NCBI GenBank assembly: GCA_014338405.1
Contig: JTDE01001048.1
Span: 15,828 to 79,827, forward strand
DNA: 64,000 nt
Direction: 5' to 3'
Origin: Paragonimus skrjabini miyazakii
Taxonomy: Eukaryota; Platyhelminthes; Trematoda; Plagiorchiida; Troglotrematidae
Shown: one piece after another, positions 21,966-33,960 of the stretch
Numbering within the stretch: position 1 is the stretch's first letter
Layout of the letters: each line of letters starts with the position of its first letter
Position numbers and translations under genes: made by a program
Notes under the pieces: generated by a model
Database searches by the model: none
What the model was told of the DNA's origin: nothing
The model's input: the letters and a program-made list of their open reading frames with translations, nothing else

Positions 21966-24964
21966 CTAACGTAAGAATGAATGCAAAATAAACAGAAAAT
22001 TGTTCTTTATTGGGATTCAGTCAAACTGACGGGAGAAAGATTGTCTAAGTTCAAATACTAGGAATCCGAACACGCCTGTTTACCAAATTACCATTTCATC
22101 ACATTGATTAATTCTGGAAAGGAAATTGAGTAGCACTTGTTTGTTCCAAATTTAAGAAAATGGGCACTTTGATGTTCCTTTTGAAGCTATTCAGAATGTA
22201 TCATAAATTTGGTTGAGATGTAATCTTATTCAATCTTATTTTACTCGTCTTCATAAAGAGTTTCGGATGTCGTGTTCTAACAGATGCACGATTTACCTAC
22301 CACCAGTAGTTCGTCGAGGTCCTATTAACCTTCGTAGACAGATTCACTGATACGACCGAACCACGATTGAAAAATTGCGGATAGTGAGCAACGCTTAACC
22401 ATATCGACGACTGTTTGATGTGGTTCATGATTCCTTTCTCAGCTTGGCTTGTGACCACACAGGCCACCTATGAAATGGCTAGGCTATGCACACTGTGATC
22501 ACTTAGTCAGATATGATATTGGGCTTAAACCAAATTAACTGATGTTATAAAACAATGTGCGACTATTTCTCGAACTCATTACCGTACTCCGAATGTCAGT
22601 AGACTTCTGGCTGTTGTGCTCACCACAAATCTAATATTTTACCTCTGGCTCCCACAGTCTAAGAAGAAGACAGAGACAGATTTGCGCATCTGGCTTGCCG
22701 GCTAAGAATGCATACATCGTTGCACGTTCTGTTTAGTTTGGCTTGCGACGAACATCTGTTTCTGTAGCAACTGATTGCACATAATGGGGCCATGCATGTC
22801 ATCAAATAAGTCATGTTGGTTAATTTACTGGAAGTGGTCCAGTACGAGGTTATTGAGGGACTATTTATCATATGGTTCTTAGGAAGGACAAGAACAAACA
22901 ACCGCAAATACCGTCTTCACGTTCTACTTAATTTGGTGCAACGGATCTAGGCTAAGTAGTATCCATAAAAGTTTACGGCTAGCTGAACCAGGTACAGACG
23001 GATTAGGGATATTTGCAACAATCTTCCAGAACATTCGTATGATGAAGGTTGCCTAACCATGTTTGGTTATGGTAAGTTTTATAGTGACTCACTTTACCAC
23101 GCTGCCAGTCATGCGATTAGTAATCAAACCTGTTTGCCGTCATAGCTCATGTAACAAGCAGTCTGAAACTTTTTTTACATGACAGTACAGCCTAAACCGA
23201 CTGCGATCAACAGACGACATATGTGGTGGATGAAAGTACAATAACCGTTTATGGATAACGGATAAGAAAAACTGTTATAAAAAAGTTTATCACTATAAGT
23301 GTAGCAAATACTCAACAGTCAACGGTTCCTAAAATACCAGTTGGCTCACATTTGTCTCTCACAGGAGAGAAATTGTGTGGATTACTTGAACAGCTCTTGA
23401 GGCCAACTACCGTCAGTGTAATGTTTATTGCAAAATCGCTGGTCGTATGAAGTCCCAACATCATTGGCCAAACACAAGAAATCTCAATTGACTGAACCAT
23501 ACGTAACTTAACAATAAAGATGGAAATGGGGCATACAATTCTGGTAGAAATAAATGTAATTATGACACCAGTGTTGTTGTTGTTTAGCGAACGCGCTGAT
23601 GAACATCAAGCGTTCTTACGAGGGATACTCGCAGAAATCAGGCGTCACCGAATGATGCAACAGGTGACTTGCACCGTTGCCCACAAAACGCGAAGCTCTG
23701 ATGTGATACGTGGTGAGAGGAGTAAGCTGAGCACCACAGCATTCTGTGCATATAGAAGGAACTGTCAATGACGCCGATGTAGGCTTGCTAGATTTCATAA
23801 TTTAAACTTGTTTTGTCTGAATTTTTGCAAGTTCAAGGTGTTTACAGTGGATATCAGCAGAAAATTGGCGAAATTAACCAGAGTATAAGTCGCGTAATGC
23901 ATCTTTGGCCTGTTCTTTACAAATGACTGTGTCAAGCTTAGTTCCCATTTCAGAAGCTGCCCCAATACTCTCACGCTGAACAAAGTGAAGGTGATTTCAA
24001 CTATTTTTGGGGTGTATGATGTTGAACTGTATTTCAATCTTGTTGGATGCTAACATTCTCAGTATGCCTATTTTACGAATTTCAGTAGTCAACTTTATGT
24101 TCAAGTTTATCTATCTGAACCCTGTGCCGCTTTTAAGCTAATGTTTTCATCCAATTTGTGTTCTTTTTGTCTAAAACTCAGAACTGCCCCTCTTCTTTCG
24201 TCATCTCGTTAGCAGGTTAATTTACTTAGAGCATATTCACCATCTCGTGAAACTTAAACTGCACAGCAGCTATCAGCTTTCTTTTCAAAGGAAGTAACGT
24301 ACAACCACTCTTTTTAAATTCAATCGATAAACCAAACGCAAATATTTAAGTAACACAGTAAGCTAAAAATTGAAAGTTGTATGAATACATGAAAAATAAT
24401 TTACATAACCCGATTATATCGAATTTTATGTCTGGGGTTGCATGGTTTTTACAATTCCATGCGGGTTTTTCTTGTTTTCTTTTTGAAGAGATTCATATTC
24501 CTAAAATGGCTGTAATGTTCGAGCATTTCGCTGGTATTTTGGTCAGAGATTTCAGATATATTTCTCACGTCCGAAAAATCGTGGCTACCGACAGTGATAA
24601 TTCTTGTTCCAGTATGATTGAGTCTACTGTTTCTCCACAGTTAAAAATTTCATCAGTCGTTTGTTTCTGAAATATTAGACTTTTGTTTTCCAGTTCATTC
24701 GGATGTTTTTAAATTCGTATAAATCCACATTCTCAGGTATAACTACTTATATTACCTTGCTTGTTCCTAAACACTTCCCCTCACCCTTCAGCTAACGTGA
24801 TTTTAGGGGTAATCCCTGTAATTTTATAGGGGAACCGATTGGAAAATTAAATGGCAAACTTTATATTCTGTCTATAACAAACGTGTACACATGAGCACTA
24901 TATATTTACCTTAGAAAATTCAAGGAACAATTTCTGACTAATTTTCATAAATGGTCCTATTTAA
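21966..24964. other. Cadherin intron d/e, 3' portion; nothing recognised
   Basis: Intronic sequence on the minus strand. Short frames at 23520-23771 and 23312-23500 have no recognisable content. Confidence 0.45.
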
Positions 24965-25296
24965 TTGCGTAGTTCACTGTTGCTTCAATTGCAGTATCAG
25001 ACGATTGCCCAGTTGGTACCAAGACTGGACAGTCTGGATGCAAACCTTGACTGGCTATACGTCCAGCCACTCCGGATAGGACCAACCACTCAATCCGATT
25101 TCAGTGTACTGGTTACTTTCGATCATGGAAACAAAAATGTCGCCGGCGCCTCCGCGCCGGCATCCACAAGTACACAGGATATATGAGTGGCGTATATCTG
25201 TTTAGAATGTGCAGTGCTGGTTTGTCGATGTTTGCCTTCATGTGTCGACGCAGAGATGGTGCGGAACAGGAAGCAGACGCTCAGTCTCCTCTAATC

Positions 25297-25385
25297 TTTT
25301 GCTGTGCCAACTGTGATCACAGCTTTTCAACCACAATTGGTCTCACTTAACACAAGAGGCATTCACATCCTGTCGAACACAGCCG
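25297..25385 (+). pseudogene. R2-clade N-terminal C2H2 zinc finger
   Basis: It reads CANCDHSFSTTIGLT, a stop, then HKRHSHPVEH. The Cys-x2-Cys and His-x4-His spacing is the DNA-binding finger found at the N terminus of R2-type proteins. The stop codon (TAA) falls where GLTxH is expected. Confidence 0.65.
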
Positions 25386-25447
25386 CGTAAAGCTCAGGTG
25401 CATGAAAACTACCCGATCAAATTGGTCTGAACGAGAATAGGCATCTT

Positions 25448-26211
25448 TTGTCGTACTTGCTAATGAGCTGGTTCTGTCCAGCTTCACTCGATGCGAGCTT
25501 TATCACCGGTTCCTTTCAAATTTCCCTCCCCGTACTCCGGAGAGCATCAAGGGGCGTCTGTTTACTGCGAACCGGCAGAAAAATATTGCCCCACCGTCAC
25601 AATAGCGCTCCAGGTTTGGACAAATTTTTGCCCAAAAAGTTGAGGCATATGAAAGCTGATGTCTTGGCCGGATATTTAAATCTTTTCCTGTTAACTGAAG
25701 GTTGTCCAGCTCAGTTGTACCGCTCCTGTATCGTGCTTGTTCCCAAAGTGAACAGCCTTTCTCCTGCCAGCAAACTGGGACTTATCGCCCTATCTTAAAC
25801 GCTGTTACATTGCTTTTACAAGATATTGTCTGATCGGTGGAATACGCGGCCTTTATTGAGGTACCCAAGGTATTCGAATTCATCTCACTGGACTCGACTA
25901 ACAGATCAGCTGAAGGTCTGGGTGCTCCTCCACTCTTAATAGATTACATCACTGACTTCTGCCAAAACGCTTCCGCCACATTCGAAGGCTCCGCCCTTCG
26001 GCGCAAGCAAGGTGTTTGTCAGGGTGACCCACTGTTGACGCTGCCGTTCATCATGGCAATGAGTGAGGTGTTGGCTCTATCTCGACTGGAACTTGACTGC
26101 CAGTTTCACGATACACGGGTTAGCGGTTTCGCCTACGCTGACGACATTATTCTCCTGGCGGAGAATCTTAAGCATCTCTCCGAAAGCTGGCAGCCGCTGT
26201 TGCTGATCTGA
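25448..26211 (+). pseudogene. R2-clade reverse transcriptase, interrupted
   Basis: Two frames. The first (to 25798) carries FPPRTPE/S-IKGR spacer residues, then APGLDKF and PAQLYRSCIVLVPK, RT blocks 1-2. The second (25837-26211) carries a palm with GVCQGDPL (motif B) and FAYADDIILLAE (motif C, catalytic ADD present). A frameshift and loss of motif A context between them leave the polymerase non-functional. Confidence 0.72.
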
Positions 26212-26406
26212 AGCTATCCGGACAGAAAATTAATACGTGGAAGACTAAACTCATGGTCATCTGTGGTGACCATAAGTACAACGCAACAGCTTTACTTGAC
26301 AAGTCTATTAATTTCGCCAAGTGCCTCTGACCCGGTGACCTGTCTTGACATCCCGTTTACTTGAAGAGGTAAAGCATTCACCGATAACCGACTGCAGCTT
26401 CGTACG

Positions 26407-27000
26407 GTGATGGATGAAATAAGCAAAGAGCCCTTGAAGCCGCAACAGCGTCTACATCTTCTGAGACAGCATCTGACCCGTAGGATGCACCATTTGCTAG
26501 TTTTCAACCGAGTCCACCAAAACACGCCCACATCTATGGACTGTACAATTCCAAAGTTTGTTCGGCAGTGGCACTACCATTTCAAAGACACACCAACCAT
26601 TAGTATCCACACCTCAATTCGGTTGGGCGGGCTGGGCATTCCGAGTTTGACCACCACCATCCCTATCTTTTGGAAATCACGAGTAGCAGGACTGCTCGCC
26701 AGTCAATGTCAAGCTATGAAGAACGTGTTCAGAGATAGTTCGTTTGGCTCTATCATGAGGGAAGTCAATGTCCCGATAAGCGTTCATGGCGTGATAGGGA
26801 CGAACAACGAACGTGCAATGTGGATGGATAGGCTTTATCATACGCTAGACGGCCGTGATCTACAGAGGGTTTCTTGCTTTTTATTCTTCAATATTTGGCT
26901 GTTGATTGCAGACTGCATTCTCAAAAGGATGGTTATTAAGGTTATCCAGCTCCGATGCGGTTTTCTCCGGATCAAGGTCCGGAATTCTCGAATTGGCTGA
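26407..27000 (+). pseudogene. R2-clade RT thumb and post-RT region
   Basis: LKPQQRLHLLRQHLTRRMHH and VRQWHYHFKDTPTISIHTSI, followed by RLGGLGIPSLTTTIP, match the order and spacing of the R2 thumb. The conserved W-x-x-L-P-x-DTP and GGLGI landmarks are visible. A frameshift at about 26210-26400 separates it from the palm. Confidence 0.72.
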
Positions 27001-27012
27001 AATGACCGTTCT

Positions 27013-27590
27013 GTCGTGGCAGCTACGGTCAACCGGAAAGTCTCGCTCTTATTTTTCGGTCGTGATGGCTCACTCACGATGTGCGTTGTGCTCGACAAAA
27101 CGGTGTGGCCAAGTATCTAGCAAAAATGCTGCGCAACCTGGGCTATGCAGTCTTCGAGGGACTACGAGTACCAACGGCGGGCTCGTTCATCAACTCTAAC
27201 AGTATTGCGGTTCGTGACGGCGCTTCTGTTGTGCTTGACCTCAGTATTTTGGATGACCACCGATGCCAACTTGTTTGAATGGACAAGATTGTGAAGTACA
27301 GAACCGACTCTCATAATGCCGTCATTCAGTCGGTCCTCTATACTACGTACTGTGACATAAACTCTATTTCTCATTCACCTGTGATAATCTATTTTCGCGG
27401 TGTTACACTTCCTTCCTCATGTGGAGCCATTCTTCAACTGAGACTGTTCTCCTACGCGGTTACTGACTTATGTCTACCGGTTGTTCTAGGTATCCTGATA
27501 ACCTATATCACATTTGTGCGGGAAACTTGGCGTCGATTGTTGCTACCTCTTGATGGTTGTTTCGCCATAAAATACATTTTCTTGTCCTAA
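27013..27590 (+). pseudogene. R2-clade CCHC knuckle and restriction-like endonuclease, active site altered
   Basis: One frame reads CRGSYGQPESLALIF, a TGA at 27063-27065, then LTHDVRCARQNGVAKYL. The knuckle's His is Leu, and one Cys position falls by the stop. The endonuclease then follows: LRNLGYAVFEGLRVP, IAVRDGASVVLDLSILDDH, and MDKIVKY. R2 proteins have a PD...D...K nuclease site. Here the KPD triplet reads NSN, while the later Asp (VVLD) and Lys (IVKY) remain. Confidence 0.65.
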
Positions 27591-28639
27591 TGCGTCAGCC
27601 TTGATTGTGATAGCACCCGGGTGTCATGAAATGCTTTTGATTTTTGGAGACTCGTTTTTCATTTTAATCCCTTCTCTTTAACTATACATCACACGAGTAG
27701 CTTCCATTTGATGAGTGAAACTGTTAATGTTTACTACTTACGTAGAAGAACTTGTCGATTATTCAGTGTTGTTAAACATGCACCGCCCTAATTTTGACGG
27801 ACAGCTTGTTTTGAATATGCATTTTTCACATTTTCGCTGCTTAACTTTTGGTGTTACCGCCTGCAATTTCTTCAAATGAAGCCGTGTAAATTGCACCTAA
27901 AAGCAATCGATAATATGGTTGAATAGTCATTCACTCTCTTGATTAACTGAATGAATGGTGCAATTACCAATGTATTCTTTATTGTACTTGCGAGAATGGA
28001 CGCATATTGCGTCATGCTGCCCATGATAGCAACCTTGTAAATGCCGAACGCGATTGCGAGTACCGGACCGCATGTAAATATATAGGTTGTAAACTGTTAT
28101 AAATGGCTTGAAGTGGTAGATAACTGTCTACGTTTGAGTTTTCACAATCGAGATTGTTTAACAAAGATAATAGATACAAAGTAACGATATAATAAGTCAG
28201 TTTGGAAATGAGCGCGCAACTAAACCGCTCGAAAATCTGTATACAAAGGGTTGAGAGCAGACAGAGGCGCGTAACCTAAACGATGTTGATTACGTCGTTT
28301 ATTCAAAACAACTGGTTAGCGCAAATGCTGGGGACTGAAACGGAGGACAGATCTAGTTGTTCTTTGCAAACAGGGCTGATTCTGTGATTTATTTAGTTTT
28401 AAAATGATTATTCCTTACATTGGATTGTAGCTTTTTGTTCAGATAAACAATCTGACCAACCTTTCCAAACAAAAGCATCAAATTCGAGTATCGAGCTCAT
28501 CAGCAATCCGGTGACTGTAATTTGGTCTCCTGCCACGGTTCCATATGGCAACTGTGAAGACCAGTTGCCTCTTATCATTCATGAAGGCTCAATCACCTTC
28601 GCTCTTGAGTAATAACCAGGTTGTTAATTCGTCTCGACA
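27591..28639. other. Cadherin intron; nothing recognised
   Basis: A+T-rich intronic sequence following the LINE. No coding or repeat signal identified. Confidence 0.4.
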
Positions 28640-28830
28640 TCAGACTGACTGTTAACTCCAACCGGTAGCACTATGATTATTGCAAGTGTGTGCACAGATG
28701 TACACTACTGACGAGCTCCACAAAAAGGGAACTCAGGTCCATTGCTTTTTTTGAAGAAAGGCCCTACAGACAGTCTAAGTGAATGAAAAAATGTGGATAC
28801 TGTTCAACCTGAATCTAACCAATTCTGTGG
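28640..28830 (+). repeat. SINE family B, decayed copy
   Basis: ACTACTGACGAGCTCCA, GAACTCAGGTCCATTGCTT and GAAGAAAGGCCC align with the body of the copy at 4165. The promoter region (AACTCCAACCGGTAGCAC) is much altered. Confidence 0.5.
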
Positions 28831-28984
28831 CTGTTCACAAGTAACTGACTTAGTTTTTGCACTCCATTTTTTCGTCGGTTAAAATCGATCAGCTACCAAT
28901 GGATGACTTGTAAACTAGTCAACATATCGCATGATCCCGGAGGAGGTATAAATAAGAGTTTGTAAATTATTGGCCCGAATGGTC

Positions 28985-29110
28985 ATGAGTGAAGTGATAG
29001 ATAGTTGCTCCAACCTAGTCAAGTCGTATTAACTGGGATATCGATTCCACCATCTGTGAGCAGATGCCTGTGTGGTGCTTCAGGCACTTATCCACTAAGC
29101 CACAAATCTG
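28985..29110 (-). repeat. SINE family C copy, minus strand
   Basis: Minus strand: A box TGGCTTAGTGGATAAGTGCC and B-box-like GGTGGAATCGATATCC. A decayed family body with CTATCTATCACTTCACTC follows. It is the only minus-strand copy with both promoter boxes. Confidence 0.5.
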
Positions 29111-29394
29111 CGGCGACTTAGTTAAGAAACGTGTCTGTGTTGTGTTTTATAGCGGCTACACATCCTATCTCCTCCTCACTCTATTTCTGGGGCCATGGTG
29201 AATGTTTTATAATGTGCCGATCAGTTACAAACGAAGATTGATTTCAGCCTGTGAGTGAAAGACGTGCAACTGGTGAGGCAAGTAATTCACAACACTTCCA
29301 GTCACCTGAAAGTCGCAAACCCCTGCTTTAATTGAAAATGACAGTTTTAACCTATGCTCATTGGTAACTGAATTGGTCACTGATTAAGCTTAAT

Positions 29395-29456
29395 GCTGGT
29401 GAGACCCAACGAAGTAAAAACAGCTGTCCAACGCTTCATTTGTGACAGCTGGAACC
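29395..29456 (+). repeat. SINE family C body fragment
   Basis: GAGACCCAACGAAGT, AACAGCTGTCCAACGCTTC and ACAGCTGGAACC match the family body at 17930-18000. No promoter boxes are attached. Confidence 0.4.
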
Positions 29457-30768
29457 GAAAGATATCAGAAGGAGGAATCAGCACCATCAGTTAGATTCAC
29501 CTGTCAGACATCGTTACAGTTTTACTTTATCCGATAGATTAACAATAGTTTTCCAGAGCCTATTGTCTTTTCATTCACATGCTCCACTTCAATGAGTGTA
29601 TTGTTTGGAGGTTCATAAATCACTACAACTAAATCTTCATTAATTCGCTAAATTGAACTAGTTTGAAACACGGGTCTCATCTACTGGCAATAATGATTAA
29701 TCTGTAAGCATTTTCTGTATTTATTATACGATGTTTGAAACCCTGTTGGCAAACGAGGGAAACAAACACTCAGTACTGAATGTGTGAATACTTCCAGACT
29801 GGACACCAGTGAGAGGGGATCGTAGTCCTCATATTCAACTAGACTATCTGGTCCCTTTGAAATGCGCTAGACACTGATTTCCTCATATTGAAGATAATCA
29901 TTATTCCACTGTTTGGCTAATATGGGAAGTTAAATCGAGGTCTACTTTTTAAAATATGCATGTTGAAGCTGTTCTGTTGATCGCACATTAAGTACAAGCG
30001 AATCATCTTACCAACAACTACAACATGACTCATGTGCGAGCAGCAATTAGGTTGTCAGGTTGTGCTTACAAGGTTACAAGCGAATCTGATGAAGATTTGT
30101 AGTATACTAATACGATCATGTTTAGTGTTAGTTCAATGGTAAAGTGATCAACATGTTGGTTTAATCGCATGCCATTCAACTTGGTTCGGATGTGAAGAAA
30201 ACTCGGATTCGAAGCATCTTTCTGAAAGGGACTAACATTAAAATTGATCTAAATTTGGAGGCCACAGTTAGTATGAATCAGTTAAACCTACGGATCATTA
30301 ACTAGTAAAAAACACTTGCGTTCTTTTACGCTATATGCGTTAGATGTTTGCGGGATGAGCCCGTTTCGAAAGCTTTCAGTTTTGGTACAGTCAGTCAAGG
30401 TAGCAAATAAATGAAAATTCCATGTAACCAGAGTTTGAAACCCTGTGTTGATATCGATCTTCCTGGTTACAAAGAAAAATTATGCATCAACAGACACTTA
30501 CAACTCGGTGATTCTGACAAACCAGACAGTAAAGCTTTTCTTAGGGAATAATAAACTTCAAGAACCAAACAAGCTAAAGCCAAAGCGTGTTCGTTACCAT
30601 GGAAAAGTTGGCGGATAGCTGACTGTTGTTGATGGCTACTGTGTTGTACACATGGAGAATGTCAAGCTGTGGGGCACGGATTTGTTGCCATGTTGGTATT
30701 CCTTCGGAATCCTTAATCACACTATGAACTGCCAAGTCATTAAATCGATTTATGCCTTTTGTTATTGA
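29457..30768. other. Cadherin intron; possible relic SINE at 30110-30240
   Basis: At 30125-30150 an A-box-like TTAGTTCAATGGTAAAG is followed by AACTCGGATTCGAAGC and CTGAAAGGG, resembling family B weakly. The remainder is unassigned. Confidence 0.35.
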
Positions 30769-30985
30769 CTAATTCCAATCGGGCATAACATTTATTTGGA
30801 GCACGGTAAGGCCAATACACGAGGCTACGTAAACAAGTGTTTCTTGTTGTTCGGTCTTGGTAACCAACTTCGCGAGTTCACTGAGAAATTCTTCCCCACC
30901 AAAATCTACTTTACCTCTGGGTGAAGCATATATTGCGATAACCCAGTGGTTTATACTTAGTCGCGGCATTCTTATTCAAGTGAAG
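30769..30985 (-). pseudogene. APE-type LINE endonuclease fragment (RTE/CR1-like)
   Basis: The minus-strand peptide contains LSINHWVIAIYASPRG, EEFLSELAKLV and ETLVYVAS. This matches the central APE endonuclease block of RTE/CR1-type LINEs (typically VIAVYAPT ... EFY..L..L ... DIVVLAGDMNA). The catalytic GDMNA reads YVASC here, so the nuclease is dead. A different LINE class from the R2-clade element nearby. Confidence 0.55.
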
Positions 30986-33734
30986 GTTTCATCTTAAAAT
31001 CAAGCAGCTGACTGAAGTTTCAATTCTGGTGGGTGTACCGTGTGCTTGTAGATTATTGTGTTATTAGTATGATGCTTCGCATAGCAGAACGATCACATAA
31101 GGTAATTCTACAACAATGGCTTATGTTGGGGGTACTGCCGATTTCTATGGCCTCAAACTAGCTTTTTGACCTTGTTACTGACTGACCATCATATTGCTGA
31201 ATTATCATGACCAAGTCGATCGGTGATAGCAAATGTCAGTTAGCCTAGCACAATCCCGTCGACCAGAATTGTCTGTTTGCAGTGATTTATTCGTGTGAAC
31301 TATCTATTCGTTGCAACATCGCGTGCCTGCGATATGGCTTAGGTTGCAACTTGCTGATTGATCTCGAACAACAAGAACCTAAGACTGTTTATTAGTTTGG
31401 TTAAATTTCGATGTTATTCGTGATGATTGTTTTAAACAGTACTCTATGTATTCATATTACCAGCCAGCTAACTTCCATTCTATAAATTCCAAATATATAT
31501 GTTACTTTACTTTCCAAGGGTTGTCCATCTAATTTTCTCGTTCTTTCTGTTAATGACGCACTTTTTTACATTTCGACACGTACAGTCACAATAAGTGCAA
31601 ACTAGGGCTTAAGTTAGATGTGATCATTCACGTGTTTGTGATTTATCTAATCGAAATCTGTTATCTAAATCACGTCATCTGATACACTTTTCATAGTGTC
31701 AGTTATTGGGTGTGTAGAAGCTAGGCTATCTGCTTAGATTTTTGTTCAGCTCGCTTTAACTGGTGAGTTCAAATGCAATATTACAGAATGTGTTGTTTCT
31801 GTCCAAGAGTGACCATCGAAGGATAACGAACTCAACTAACGACTATAGCTGAGGAAAAATGAACAAGTGACTACGCCACAGGCGTTCACCTGTGTATTGA
31901 AGACCAGGTGGCGACGAACTTAGTTGACTACTGCAGTTGACCACTTTGTAAAGTAGCTCCCTATTTACACTCTATACTTTGCACCGTCTTGTGCGCACAA
32001 AACACTCGTGTACAACCCCGATGTATGCGTTCATGATATTGTGTAGTCACAATTAAAACCTCCCGTTGTGTGTGACCTCAGTCACGTCGATCCGGTTGGC
32101 TTATCTATCGAGTGTGTGTGCTGTTCGCTTATTCACGTTTGTCTCAATCACAGATGACGAACCTATAACTGTATCAACCACGTTAAACGAGTGTGATAAA
32201 CTTGTGTGTACATTTGTAAACAACGTTCTAAATGAGACACGAGAATGAGTATTACATAACGTTGCAACAGCCTTCCCAACCTCAGAACAGTACATCAATG
32301 TGTCATATCTTGAAAATCTGTACGTCGAATTCAAGAATGTCGCTCAAGCATCCGGCTGTATTGTTGCAACTGAATGGAGTAAGGTGACGCAACTTTGGGC
32401 ACGGTCTATGATTAATTCATTCTGTGGTCGTTTTAACTTGATTACTGGCGAACATGCATAGCTGTAGAAGTCGGCGAGATCACAGGTTTTTATCAGGCAA
32501 ATCGGTATACGACTAATGTACGTTTTACTACAGGAGACTGTGAGATTGCGCCCCAGAATAAAACACTGGTCTGTCTATGCGGCTATCACTCTCTCTTGTT
32601 CTATGAGATTCTCCGAACACCTGGTATACTGCAGGTGAACATTCTGTCAGAAAGCACTCTTTCAATTTCAGGTTTAGATAAGCCACGTCACTTGAAAGGG
32701 AGAGTTGACAAGAGTCGACAAGCGACAAAATACTGCGTATTGTGTGCGGTTGGATACAAATAAGTGTAAGAACTAGTATCAGAAACTGAATTGCAACAGT
32801 GGAACAGCCAACGAAAGCAAAATCCATGGTTTGGGCAACCAACGAATATCAGCAGTCAGATGTTCCTAATTACTGTTAAAGGTAAATCAACGATATGTGT
32901 TCCGCAGAACTGAGTAATCTTTGATGTCATATTTCATCACAGACAAACTAGTCGAATGCTGATTTTGGTTAACGAAATGATTATTTTTTGTTATTTCCTT
33001 TTGACTTGGACAAGCTACATTTCATTATCATATTATCTGCATGTGCAGATGTATACTTTATCAAATTTGCCTCATTTTCTGTTTAACAATTGGACCGTGT
33101 TTTATACGTTTGGTCTTCAAACCAGCAAGCTTCATAGACGGCCTGGAAGGGTTTGTGAAAGATTTCTGCAAGCGGACACTTGTGGTAGCCAGGACCCAGT
33201 GTTGTGGTATGTATGTTCGGTAATAAAATCGTTCGCATGCTACCTATCTGGGGTAAACTATATCATATACTTTACATAAAAATCTGATGTAATGTGTGAT
33301 ACATTTTACTCCCATGGTAGGATCATACATTCTCGACAACCCCGTTTACCATTGCATTGCGTCATGCGCGGCGAGATTCTTCTCATTTTATCGTTAATAA
33401 TGCAACTTTGGTAAGAAGTTTGCTGATTCAGTGAAGTGTTTTGCGGTCACCAAGGTATTGTAGCAGAATCGTATTGCCATGGATTAAACAGAGATTCTTC
33501 TAAGGGAACCTGAACTATATTTCATATAAATGGAAGAGTTGAAGATTACTGAAGGCTGATCGACCTGAGAAGAGGAATGATAGGCTGGATTACGTAACTG
33601 GTGTAATTGGAATTCGGTTATTTTTGTCTGCTCATCCCTACCAGATCGACTGTAGCGAACTTTGGTAAACATATGTTACAGTCTACAACACAAGGTTGTG
33701 GTTGAGCGTTTGGATTTAATTATTCGGTCATACC
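30986..33734. other. Cadherin intron; nothing firmly recognised
   Basis: No repeat or coding match. A weak plus-strand exon-like stretch at 33126-33206 is described under findings. Confidence 0.4.
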
Positions 33735-33960
33735 TATTGAGAGGTTGCTGACGTTGTGGTTAACACGCTAGTCTCACAAGCTCGAGGGTCAGAGTGCAAA
33801 CTCTGATCCGGACAAGGATATGCGCTACTCATGAGCTCTAATAGGAGCAAAACTCGAATCTAGTGCTTCCTTTCGAAGTGGGCTAGCCGAAAGGCTTATC
33901 TGATTGCGAAGGCTGCGATCAAGTGTGGATGGCGTTCAATTTTGAAATAACCTAAATCCA
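33735..33960 (+). repeat. SINE family B copy
   Basis: A-box-like GTTGTGGTTAACACGC and B-box region GAGTGCAAACTCTG are followed by CTACTCATGAGCTCTAATAG, CTCGAATCTAGTGCTTC and TGCGATCAAGTGTGG. These match the copy at 4165 over most of its length. Confidence 0.6.

Larger units (their letters stand above)
24965..27590 (+). mobile_element. R2-clade LINE (restriction-like endonuclease type), decayed
   Basis: Successive fragments in shifting frames follow the R2 protein order. An N-terminal C2H2 finger (about 25297-25385) comes first, then a conserved block ending HPVEH ... NWSER ... FPPRTPESIKGR, the reverse transcriptase (25600-26210), post-RT motifs (26440-26700), a CCHC-like knuckle (27013-27090) and a restriction-like endonuclease (27081-27420). 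Stops and frame changes show it is dead. It lies antisense in the large cadherin intron. I see no 28S rRNA sequence at its edges, although R2 elements usually insert there. Confidence 0.75.
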
